Shown here piece after piece: positions 10,258-20,300 of a stretch of 64,000 nt of DNA. Location of the stretch: positions 43,178 through 107,177 of the forward strand of contig JAYKAV010003266.1 in NCBI GenBank assembly GCA_035582835.1, in the 5' to 3' direction. Position 1 is the stretch's first letter; the number at the start of each line of letters is the position of its first letter. Under the pieces are notes generated by a model. It had not been told where the DNA came from and ran no database searches. It was given only the letters and a program-made list of their open reading frames with translations. The DNA comes from Phoebastria nigripes. Its lineage: Eukaryota; Chordata; Aves; Procellariiformes; Diomedeidae. The position numbers were made by a program, and so were the translations under genes.

Positions 10258-13200
10258 AATTGTGGAGCTCCTCTGCTTTCTTTGCTCTAACATTTTGTGA
10301 GGAAAACAGATTACATAAAGATTATGAACTTCAATTCTACGCTATAATTTTACACGTATTTCTGTGAGGAAGTTAAACCATTGAACAACTAAATTCATAA
10401 AAAATAGTGGTATCAAAATTTACCAGTCTTGCCAAGAATTTTCAGGGAAATTCCTCTCTCAGCTGATGTAAATAATCATAGTTCTACTGAATTCTATGTG
10501 TCTTCACTTTAAATCTGTCCAGACAATTTTAAATCAATGATTGAAACACCTAAGTTTTGCATGGTTGATCTCAACTGTGGAATTCAGAACCATGTGCTAA
10601 GATTAAATGTACCGCAACACGCGGAGAACAAGGCACTCCAGAGCAATGATCATGCCACGTGGAGGGAAGTTTAACTGGCTCAGTCTAACCAGCAAAGACT
10701 ACCCAAAAAGTGACAACGAGGCTAGAGCGTATCTGAAATCTTACAGCTCACTGGGAATTGGGTATTTACTCAAGTCTGTAAGGAACCATGTAGGATTCAC
10801 AGCCTGGAACTGCTCTCTCAATAGTAGGCACCCGCAACTTCGTTTTCAAAATTCTCTATAGCTCCCATTCATTGGAAATGTGGCAGTGAATGCAACTGCT
10901 TGCACTGCAGCATACTGCGCTCATTCCCTACACTGCCTCAGTTTTTATTGCACCTATCCAGGAAGCAGGAGGCACAAGGTGAACTTCTTTCTGTAAAAAC
11001 ATTAATAACCCACATCTCCCATCTTCTGAGAGAGCGTTCTAACTTCCAACCTGTTATGTTAGGAGTGGGCACTAGTGCAGAGCAGAGCAAAGCAAAGCCC
11101 ACCCCATTGTTTCTAAGGACCTCTAACCTACAGGCCAGCGTTAACCATATTCTGAGAACATTTGTTGGATGCAATCCCTTTGGGATCATGAGAGGTGATC
11201 GCCACATTTCTAGAATCTGATCCAATTCACCTACCGAGAAGCTCAGGGAAGGCAACCACTTCATTTCAGAGCCTCATGGCTCTATGTACTAAACAGCTAA
11301 GCCTTTCCAAGATTGCTGCGTCTCTAGGGACTTAATTAACTTTAAAATAAAAGAGTAAGATGACAGCTGATGGTAGTGCAGTAGATACGCAGAGGTTTTT
11401 CCACATCGCTATTTTAAAATTAGGTGACCAAACTTAGCCCTCTGATTTTTCTGAACTTTGAATCTGGCTCTTTATGTAAAGTCTTTTGAATATGAAAGAC
11501 CACATAAAAATGTCACCTGTTATCTGGGCTGGATGGGAGGTGATATTTTTGGCAGCATTAAATTTTTATACAACTTCTTTATGTCCAAGATTCCTTAGTA
11601 TTTATTTTGTAGTTATGTGCCCGTGTCCTCTGGGAGTCTTGGTCTGGGAACTTTCTGCCGTGGTTTTGTTCGGTATTTGAATTAACATTCAGTTTCTTTT
11701 TTGTGTCATGGAGTCATGCCCCCTCCCCCCGCCAAAGACTGAAGTTTGGGTTTCTTTACCCCTCTTTGGAGAACTTATTATCTGACATCAATCCCCTAAA
11801 CCTACAGATTAACCATCCTGGCATATTTAAAGCCTAAAATTTGAAAACAATCAAATGAGAAATAAAAGGTGAAACATGACATTATCTGAGAATAAATGTT
11901 ACATTGATGGATCAGCTGGCAACATTTCAGGAGCTATATGGAATTTGTTCTCATCTCCTAGTGGCAGTCAGTGAATCTTATTTTTCTTTTCAAAGGAATG
12001 ACTATAGGGAATTATTTGCTAATGCTAGATGGCTAAAATATACTAGTCTATCAAAAGTTGAACCTGGTGATCTGCTACACTGCAGTTTAATTTTGTAGAA
12101 GGAAAGTCACTGTTCCTCAGGATATTAACTCCTCAGAAATGCCACTCTGTACTTCGTTTTTTCTTGCCTGTAAGAATGAGTGCAGACTTTAAACAGAGGC
12201 AATCATCCTTTGTTTTTCTAAGTGGAAGACACTGCAGAATTCCCTTCATTAAACAGCATATGCAACTAAGAAGCATAACTTCAGAGTATCCAGAAAAAGG
12301 AACAAAAATCCACAGTTGCTGTGTCTGGAGGGCTGCAGACCACAGAACCACTTCATCCACAATAAAAAGATGAAAAAGAAATAGACTCCAGCAACCTGTG
12401 ATACATAACCAGGTATTTACATTTCAGTCTAATAATTTTTGAAGAGCCATAGGTATACTCTAGACAATAGACTTCTCCTCTATCAGAAACAGCATCCAAA
12501 GAAAACCAGAGAATGCTATACGTCAGGTTTACTATCCTTAACTTCCTTAATTGCTCTGACTTCATCTGAAGTTACTCCATGTTTTACACTGCTTACTGTT
12601 CTTACTTTTAAGAATTTCAAGGGACAGTTGAAATATTGTGAAATGTGATTGCAATTGTAATAAAAATAAAAGCAATACCTTCAAAACATTGTCTTAAACA
12701 TCTACGTAACAGATGCTGATGCTTTGCCTTAAGGTTAAAATGGTTGCATTCAGCATCTGTTACTGAGTCACCATGACAGAGATTAGAANGTTATGTTTGT
12801 GTTTAGATTATCTGCTATAAACGCACCCGGGTGACTGTCCTGGGATTAATTTGATGAAGTCTGACATTTGTGTACTATCATCTTATTGTTATCTGGTCCT
12901 CACAGGGTTTGTTGGCAATTCCGTAACTACCTCCCCCATTCAACTAAAGGAAGGGAAATAAGAAAATGGAAAAAGTCAGACTCCTGAAGTAATCTTCACC
13001 ATGCGCTTAACATTTACTTCACAAAAATTAATGGAGTAACTGTAACCCTAGGCACACAAGATAAAGGACAGAAGCTCTTTTTCCTTTGTGGTGCAAGCAC
13101 TTTCTCACACAGAATCTGTCACTGATTCTTTCCCCAACTGCATGAGATTTATTTCCCATTCTCTTCCAAGATGCCAGCAACTAAGCCTCTAGCTAAAGTT

Positions 13201-13279
13201 TGCTAAGACAACTATTTTTGACTTCTCTCGATGAAACTGTTGCATCACATTCTAAACACTTGCTCTTTCCACCGTGATA
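10258..13279. other. Non-coding stretch
   Basis: No gene recognised. Overlapping open frames on opposite strands at 10900-11264 (106 and 108 codons) have no known motif and look like chance. A C-rich tract (C5TC6) lies near 11719-11730. One ambiguous base is at 12789. Confidence 0.55.
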
Positions 13280-14083
13280 AATCATAGAATCATAGAATCA
13301 TAGAATGGTTTGGGTTGGAAGGGACCTTTAAAGGTCATGTAGTTCCAACCCCCCTGCCATGGGCAGGGACACCTTCCACTAGACCAGGTTGCTCAAAGCC
13401 CCATCCAACCTGGCCTTGAGTGTTTCCAGGGATGGGGCATCCACAACTTCTCTGGGCAACCTCTTCCAGTGCCTCACCAACCTCATAGTGAGGAATTTCT
13501 TCCTTATATCTGATCTAAATCTACCCTGTTTCAGTTTAAAGCCATTACCCCTTGTCCTATCACTACATACCCTTGTAAAAAGTCCCCCTCCAGCTTTCTT
13601 GTAGCCCCCCTCCAGGTACTGGAAGGCTGCTATAAGGTCTCCCCGAAGCCTTCTCTTCTCCAGGCTGAGAGTCTCCAACTCTCTCAGCCTGTCTTCATAG
13701 GAGAGGTGCTCCAGCCCTCTGATCATTTTTGTGGCCCTCTTCTGGACTTGCTCCAACAGGTCCATGTCCTTCTTATGTTGAGGGCCCCAGAGCTGAACGC
13801 AGTACTCCAGGTGGGGTCTCACCAGAGCGGAGTAGAGGGGCAGAATCACCTCCCTCGACCTGCTGGTCACGCTTCTTTTGACGCAGCCCAGGATACGGTT
13901 GGCTTTCTGGGCTGCAAGCGCACATTGCCGGGTCATGTTGAGCTTCTGATCAACCAACACCCCCAAGTCCTTCTCCTCAGGGTTGCTCTCAATCCATTCT
14001 CCGCCCAGCCTGTATTTGTGCTTGGGATTGCCCCGACCCATGTGCAGGACCTTGCACTTGGCCTTGTTGAACTTCATGTTCAG
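13280..14083 (-). mobile_element. CR1 LINE, 5'-truncated, well preserved (antisense)
   Basis: The 3' end lies at the left, with AATCATAGAATCATAG-type octamer repeats followed by GGTTTGGGTTGGAAGGGACC. Then comes the classic 3' UTR ('CCCCCTGCCATGGGCAGGGAC') and the C-terminal part of ORF2. At the right, homology to CR1 stops just upstream of the codons for KFNKAKC, which is normal 5' truncation by incomplete reverse transcription. Few disruptions are visible, so the copy is fairly young for an avian genome. It is GC-richer than its surroundings. It faces another CR1 copy at 15120-16014 in opposite orientation. Confidence 0.97.
13379..14077 (-). pseudogene. CR1 ORF2 C-terminal fragment (reverse transcriptase region), open frame of 232 codons
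   Basis: CR1 ORF2 encodes an endonuclease and reverse transcriptase used for target-primed retrotransposition. This copy keeps only the last 232 residues or so. Visible family landmarks are the [12 protein letters not shown] block (about residues 37-48), [15 protein letters not shown] (about 55-69), [16 protein letters not shown] (about 85-100), [19 protein letters not shown] (about 136-154), RTRGNGFKL (about 174-182), and the end [22 protein letters not shown]. The frame is uninterrupted up to TAG at 13379-13381. The endonuclease domain and the catalytic FADD box are missing, because the element is truncated upstream. The ATG at 14077 is an internal methionine, not a true start. The fragment cannot mobilise itself and probably makes no product. 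Confidence 0.93.
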
Positions 14084-15119
14084 AGAAACAGCAGTGTGCT
14101 GGAGTAGATTTGGGGTGCTGGAGTTGCATACAGATTTACAGTACCATGTCTGCTAAATCACTAGGAAACAAAATACTGCCAAATTTTCATCCAGCCTTTA
14201 CTGGGACACAGTATTAGTCCACATATAATTAAATGCAAACCTATTCTGACACTGTTCTCTTTATTCGGAGAACAAAATCTTCTTAAAACTACTGGGCCCA
14301 AATAGATTGATTGTTACTAGTATTTCCTTTCTCATTATCCCAGTTCAAACCACTGTCGTTAGTGGGAGTATGAAACATCTGTAAGTACAGGTTTTTGTAG
14401 CTTAATGGAGTTTGCCTTCTAGCAAACTGGAAGCTCACCTGCCTGCCGTGAAGTCCAAAGACAGTCATGATATCTATTTCACTGAGGTAAAACTGGACCT
14501 TGAAGTCTGAAAACCGCAATATTTTGTGTGGTTCTGACTACATACCAAAAATCTACTTTGCAACAGGAGGCCTTTGAACAGGCGCTCAGTTCCGTACATG
14601 TCAACCAATCCATGCTACATTCAGAGCCTTTTTACCATTGTGTAACTGTGACATTTTAATGTGAGCAGATAAAACATCTGGATCCTTTTGTTTTGTTACT
14701 TGCATCCACAAACCAAAAACTGCAGCAGAGCATTGTATGCCTTTAACAGAGCAGGGTGGGGATAACTTGTGGCTATTTTAATTACATCGATTTAATATGG
14801 GATTTTTTATATGTATCAATTTATGTCAGCATGTTGCGAAGTAATTCCAAGGGGCAGCCTGAAAATGTGGTACACTACCACTTACATCCAAAACCATAGT
14901 CATCTTACTGTATGAAAGGACTGAAAAGAAAAGGAAAAATGCCAGACCTATAAAGGAAGTTGAACTCCAATGAATAAGCAATGCTGCTTCATGGAGATCC
15001 TCCAACAAAGTAGTGACAAGATCCAGTGCTCTCAACATAGATGATGGAGACTGACAGACCTCTATGACTTTGACAGAAATTAAAAAATAATGGAGAAGTC
15101 AGAGCAAAACCTCCTACAT
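14084..15119. other. Non-coding spacer between two opposed CR1 copies
   Basis: About 1.04 kb of AT-rich unique-looking sequence. No ORF of note or repeat was recognised. It would be the loop if the flanking CR1 copies paired in a transcript. Confidence 0.6.
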
Positions 15120-16014
15120 ACACCCTCAGCAAGTTTGCAGATGACACGAAGCTGAGTGGTGCGGTCAACACGCCTGAAGGATGGGATGCCATCCAGAGGG
15201 ACCTGGACAAGCTGGAGAAGTGGGCCTGTGTGAACCTCATGAGGTTCAACAAGGCCAAGTGCAGGGCAACCCCTGGTATCAATACAGGCTGGGGGATGAA
15301 GGGATTGAGAGCAGCCCTGCCAAGAAGGACTTGGGGGTACTGGTGGATGAAAAGCCGGACATGAGCCAGCAATGTGTGCTAGCAGCCCAGAAGGCCAACC
15401 ATATCCTGGGCTGCCTCAAAAGAAGCGTGGCCAGCAGGTCAAGGGAGGTGATTCTGCCCCTCCACTCTGCTCCGGTGAGACCCCACCTGGAGTACTGCAT
15501 CCAGCTCTGGAACCCTCAGCACAATAAAGACATAGACCTGTTGGAGAAGGTCCAGAGGAGGGCCACAAAAACGATCAGGGGGATGGAACGCCTCTCCCAT
15601 AAAGAAAGGCTGAGAGAGTTGGGGTTATTCAGCCTGGAGAAGAGAAGGCTTCGGGGAGACCTTATTGCAGCCTTTCAGTACTTGAAGGGGGGTTATAAGA
15701 AAGATGGGGACAGACTTTTCAGCAGGGCCTGCTGCGACAGGACAAGGGGGAATGGTTTTAAACTAAAAGAGGGTAGATTTAGACTAGATGTAAGGGAGAC
15801 ATTTTTTACCATGACGGTGGTGAAACACTGGAACAGGCTGCCCAAAGAGGTGCTAGATGCCCCATCCCTGGAAACATTCAAGGCCAGGTTGGATGGGGCT
15901 CTGAGCAACCTGATCTAGTTGAAGATGTCCCTGCCCATGGCAGGGGGGGTTGGACTAGATGACCTTTAAAGGTCCCTTCCAATCCAAACTATTCTATGAT
16001 TCTATGATTCTATA
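15120..16014 (+). mobile_element. CR1 LINE, 5'-truncated, well preserved (sense)
   Basis: It starts abruptly at CACCCTCAGCAAGTTTGCAG, inside the reverse transcriptase segment of ORF2. It runs through the ORF2 stop at about 15916-15918 and the 3' UTR ('CCCTGCCCATGGCAGGG'), and ends with AGGTCCCTTCC and three ATTCTATG/ATTCTATA octamers at 15991-16014. Relative to the family it lacks about two dozen bases near 15268, just after the codons for FNKAKC. Otherwise it is highly readable. It lies head-to-head with the copy at 13280-14083, and a third copy on the minus strand follows at 17051. Confidence 0.97.
15134..15918 (+). pseudogene. CR1 ORF2 C-terminal fragment with FADD box, frameshifted
   Basis: The frame entered at 15134 encodes [18 protein letters not shown], whose FADD is the catalytic aspartate box of the reverse transcriptase. 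It continues as [20 protein letters not shown] and RFNKAKC to about 15266. A small internal deletion then shifts the frame. From about 15275 the family sequence continues in another frame: [84 protein letters not shown], ending ALSNLI before TAG at 15916. A 245-codon open frame beginning at ATG 15181 is therefore misleading: its first 29 or so residues are out of frame and only the rest is CR1-like. The endonuclease and the N-terminal part of the reverse transcriptase are absent. Confidence 0.93.
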
Positions 16015-17050
16015 ATGGCAAAAGGTTATCAGTAGTAGCCCAAAAAAAGACATCAAACACACAATAGGGTACTAAACGCAATCTTATTCATGTAGCATCA
16101 TGTAGGTATCTAGGACAGGCAAACTCAGGCCAAGGCAACAGAAGTTGAGGCTTATGTCCTAGGGTCAAGATAAAATTTAAGTAAGAAGCGACTGCTTGCT
16201 TGCTTTTTTGTTAGCTGGGAGCTAATGTGAAGGTACTAATTTAGTTTTCAAACATCCTCACTGAAATACACTCAATGCTAAATTGAGAAGTGTCCTTGAA
16301 AACCTCAGAAGTGAGGAAATGAGCAGGAGTAAATAGTGCCTCCCTTCTGATATCTAGGTTCATGGAAGCTTTTCTGAAACGATGACAGGTAACAAGATGC
16401 AACCACTTACAAGGTGTTACCTATTGTGAGGGAAAACTACGGAGAACCACATCTCGCTTTAAAAAGTTTCCTATTGTACTAATTTACTCAGAGACTGCAG
16501 CTTGAAAGAATATAGTCTTCTGAAAGTGCCTGCTGTAGAGCATAGCCTGAGAAATACATGCAGAGCTCTAATTTCTAATATAAACACATTTTAATTTAAA
16601 GCTGTTTGAAAAGTTAGACAAATGCTTCAATTTAGCACATCTCTATCTCAGTACAAAAGAACTGTAAATGCTAGAAAGCTCTCAGAAGATATTACAGGAG
16701 CCTCTTCTCAGAGAAACTGGAGAAGGTCACACCTGTCAACTCACCCAAAGAAAAGTGTTTGAAGCCCTCTTTGCAGCAGGTGAAGGAAAACACTAGTTTA
16801 GGTAAGGAATCTGTCACAGATCTAACACAAGCTCCAGCATGATAAAAGAAGGCATGAGACACGTTGTCTGTGAAAGTGTTTGTAATGTCAGCCAAATCCA
16901 TTCTTCACATTGCAACAGAAATGGGCAAGGTCCAGTTTTGCAAAGCGATGCATTTTGACTGTGATGGTGCCATAGTGAACATTTCACTTTAGTGTCAGCT
17001 TTGTAAAACTTGAAATCTGAATATTCTGTCTTTGCTGTTTCTTTTCTATA
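16015..17050. other. Non-coding spacer between CR1 copies
   Basis: No gene or repeat recognised. The minus-strand open frame at 16692-16901 (69 codons) has no known motif. Confidence 0.6.
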
Positions 17051-17376
17051 ATAGAATCATAGAATCATAGAATCATTAAGGTTGGAAAAGACCTCTAAGA
17101 TCATCGAGTCCAACCGTCAACCCAACACCACCATGCCCACTAAACCATGTCCCTAAGCGCCTCATCTACACGTCTTTTAAATACTTCCAGGGATGGTGAG
17201 TCCACCACTTCCCTGGGCAGCCTGTTCCAACGTTTAACCACTCTTTCAGTAAAGAAATTTTTCCTAATGTCCAATCTAAACCTCCCCTGGCGCAACTTGA
17301 GGCCATTTCCTCTCGTCCCGTCACTAGTTACTTGGGAGAAGAGACCAACACCCACCTCACTCCAACGTCCTTTCAG
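17051..17376 (-). mobile_element. CR1 LINE of a second subfamily, 5'-truncated (antisense)
   Basis: The left end has repeated ATAGAATC octamers, then ATTAAGGTTGGAAAAGACC and 'ATCATCGAGTCCAACCGTC', followed by CACCATGCCCACTAAACCATG. These wordings differ from the two copies at 13.3 and 15.1 kb and fit the CR1-Y type, though the subfamily name is from memory. The right limit is near CCAACGTCCTTTCAG. Only the last 70 or so codons of ORF2 remain. Confidence 0.95.
17140..17355 (-). pseudogene. CR1 ORF2 extreme C-terminus, 71 codons
   Basis: An uninterrupted frame with the family's last motifs: [40 protein letters not shown] and a terminal EALRDMV. It has no catalytic residues. The first methionine is internal and the fragment starts where the element is truncated. 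The ending ALRDMV, rather than ALSNLV/I as in the other two copies, supports a different subfamily. Confidence 0.9.
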
Positions 17377-20300
17377 TGTGGCCTACTGGCTTTAACAATC
17401 AACATAACCTGCCACTTTCCAGGGGCACTAATTATCACTTCCTTCTGCAGTTTTACAATGCAAAACAAAAATCTGAGAAAAAAAAGTAGCTTATGAAGTC
17501 CAGAACAAGAATAAGTTTTAATATAATGCATTAGTTTCTTCTCATTCGATTCTAGTGAGGACAATATGATTCCAGCATTGTGTTTGGTGCAAAAGTTTCA
17601 ATGTCACTGAAATCCTAATCTTTAGAAAACACTGGAAGATGAACTTTGACTGTATAGACCTTTAAATAAAAATAGCATTTTTACTAATGTATTCTTCCCA
17701 AGTGCCTGCTTCTTCCTAGTATGTTTCCCATCCTAATACTGTATGTTTTTGCAGCTGGCAATTGACACTGCCAATGAGCCTTTATGTTCAATGTTATTTA
17801 ATATATTCCCATCAGAAAGCTATTTTTACTGTTCAATTTCAGTATCTTCTTGAAGTGTCTTGCATATAATGTTCATATTTTAATTTGCATTTTTTCCCAT
17901 AGGATAAGTAAATAAAGATTCAAACAACAATATTGAAAGAATTTAGGCTTGTTTGCTGAGAGAAAGAATTTTATAGAATGGAAAACTGCTTTGTTTTACC
18001 AAAAATAAAGGAAAAAATGCAACTTTATGTTTCAGACGGCTATACTGAAGATAACTGATACAGCACCATCATAACGGGACATTTGCATTTAATTTTATAG
18101 GTATGGGAAAATAACATGCTCAGTTATAATTATAAATGGTATAATGAAAAGTTCTCAAAATATTGTCCCATTCTATAGAACAATCTCTTAAACAACTGGC
18201 CCTTCAAGAGGTAGTCTGTGTGGATCTGTGTGCACGTGCCATCTTTCCATGAAACTGGCATTTCCTGGCCTAGCATTACGTGCTGTGGCTAAACCCATGC
18301 CACCCAATTTTCCCTTAATGTTTCAGCAGCATGCTTGTGAGGAATCACACATCACATAGTCCTGTGTTGTGCTGACACAGTCACAGGGTGATGTAGTGGG
18401 AACCTTCAGGCTTGCATCTGGAGAAAACAGCCCAGCCTGTTCTANGGCTCAGGACCATTCTTTGTGCCAAGGGCATTTGAGTTCAGTGCTCTCACAATCC
18501 TTCCTAGATTTTCATACATACAAAACTCAAAACACCTAGCAAGATGCAATCAGTTCCACCTGAGAGTACAGCAGCGTCATAGACTACAAATGGTTCTTTC
18601 ATTTACACTTCAAATATACTTTGCTCACAAAACTGTAATTGGCTTTTTGTCCATATTGCTCACAAAGCTCACAATAGCATGGGTGATTTACAGTGTTTGA
18701 AGAGTAGATATTATTTACGTATGTTTGCTCAGGACATATCTGCCATTGCTGCGTTACAGTAAGATGTAAATTTCCTTTCTGCTATAGTATACTAAATAAG
18801 CATACTCTGTTCCCTTCCCCTGGACTGAGAAAATTTTTATTCACACACAACCAGTATAAAAATACTGTGACCTCCTTAACAATCTTCAAGCCAATACTTT
18901 CTGCTGAATTGGAAAAATAATCTTATGTGGCTACAGAAATAATGTTTGTGTTTTATCAGTGTTGTTCCCGCCAAAGGCTGGATTATCTGTTTCACATCCA
19001 TTTAAACACAGGAAGGTTATAACAGGGCAGACAGCAATCTGGACTTCATTGGCTGGGAAAACTGACCTCATAAATCTGATTTGATACATCTGTCCTTTCA
19101 GCTGTCTGCATATATGCCCATGCATCCAGTTGGCCATGTGCCTGCTCAGTGGTAGATCAGCTTCTGTGGCTACTGCACAGAGGATTTTCCATCTCCCCCT
19201 CTCTGCTACAAAAATAAATATATTGAAAGGAGTGCAGAAAGGAAGATGTTTATGGTTGCTTGTAGGTGCTTAAGAGAGACAATGTACTGTTATGATGAAT
19301 GGTCAGGAAGCCATTCAAACCATCTAGATATTACTCTCATTGGCATACTTTCTGAGTACACAGGAGAGTCTATGAATGGAGTACATCACTATACAATGTT
19401 GCAGGCCATCTCAAATCCCAAATACCGTACAGTTCCCACTTCAACAGCAAAAGATTGGTATCTACCACTTGGACCCAGTTAAAAATACCAAACTTTCAAA
19501 GAGACCAAGTTTCAAGTAGGGAACGAAGGATCAGAACTAGCACTGCGTAACTACAAAATAGGTATTATGATGTAACAATTATTCCAGGTACATGAATTTG
19601 CTGAATTGCATTTACTAAAGTGAAATGTTTCAGTTTGTTTATCACCAAAGACACATGAAGTCTGTTGCTCTGCAGCACAGTGCAGATACATAACAGCGAG
19701 TTTTTTGATGGGAGTCACCAGCAATCCCTTTTTCCTCTAGTGTTCTGGCCATTCCATGATTTAGGACTATCCATACAGGCTTACACCATTTGTTTTCCAT
19801 CAGTAAACCAATTTAATATAATTAGTGAATACAAGAGAAAGAAAAAAAAAAAAAGAGCACATTCACTCATTGCCTTTTCAAAATGAAGACTGTCAATCTA
19901 TTTAAATAAAAGTCCTTATACCAATAGGCAGTTCATACTAGCTCAAGAACATGTTCTCTTCTTTCTGTTAACTTCCACTGGTCTCTAGGAGCCTTGATGT
20001 GAAACTTCAGAAGTGCTACTATTACACTCTACCTGAAAAAGTGACACTATATGATAGAAGTAGGAACAAATTAAAAATTAAATATTGTCATTTTAGAACA
20101 TTTTCCTCCTGCCTTAGATTTTCTTTTTCAATAGACACACGGATAATTTCATGATTGATAAACATTTCTGTTCCAACGTCTGACTTAGTTACTAGATGCA
20201 CATAACAGCAGTAAAATATATACCTAAGAAGCCTGGCATCTGTACTGATTTATGCTTGTTTCAGGCACTGTTGTTTAACTTCACAGTGGGAGAGCAGAGG

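Noticed and set aside
10087..10293. 68-codon minus-strand frame with a leucine/proline/alanine repeat
   Set aside because: The repeat peptide is only the translation of the purine tract.
10938..11264. 108-codon minus-strand frame overlapped by a 106-codon plus-strand frame
   Set aside because: Both are unmatched. Dual-strand openness over 300 bases happens by chance in a 64 kb window.
13389..14107. Plus-strand frames of 71 and 133 codons across the CR1 copy
   Set aside because: They are antisense shadows of the CR1 ORF2 remnant.
15279..15908. Minus-strand frames of 73 and 71 codons across the sense CR1 copy
   Set aside because: They are antisense shadows of CR1 ORF2.
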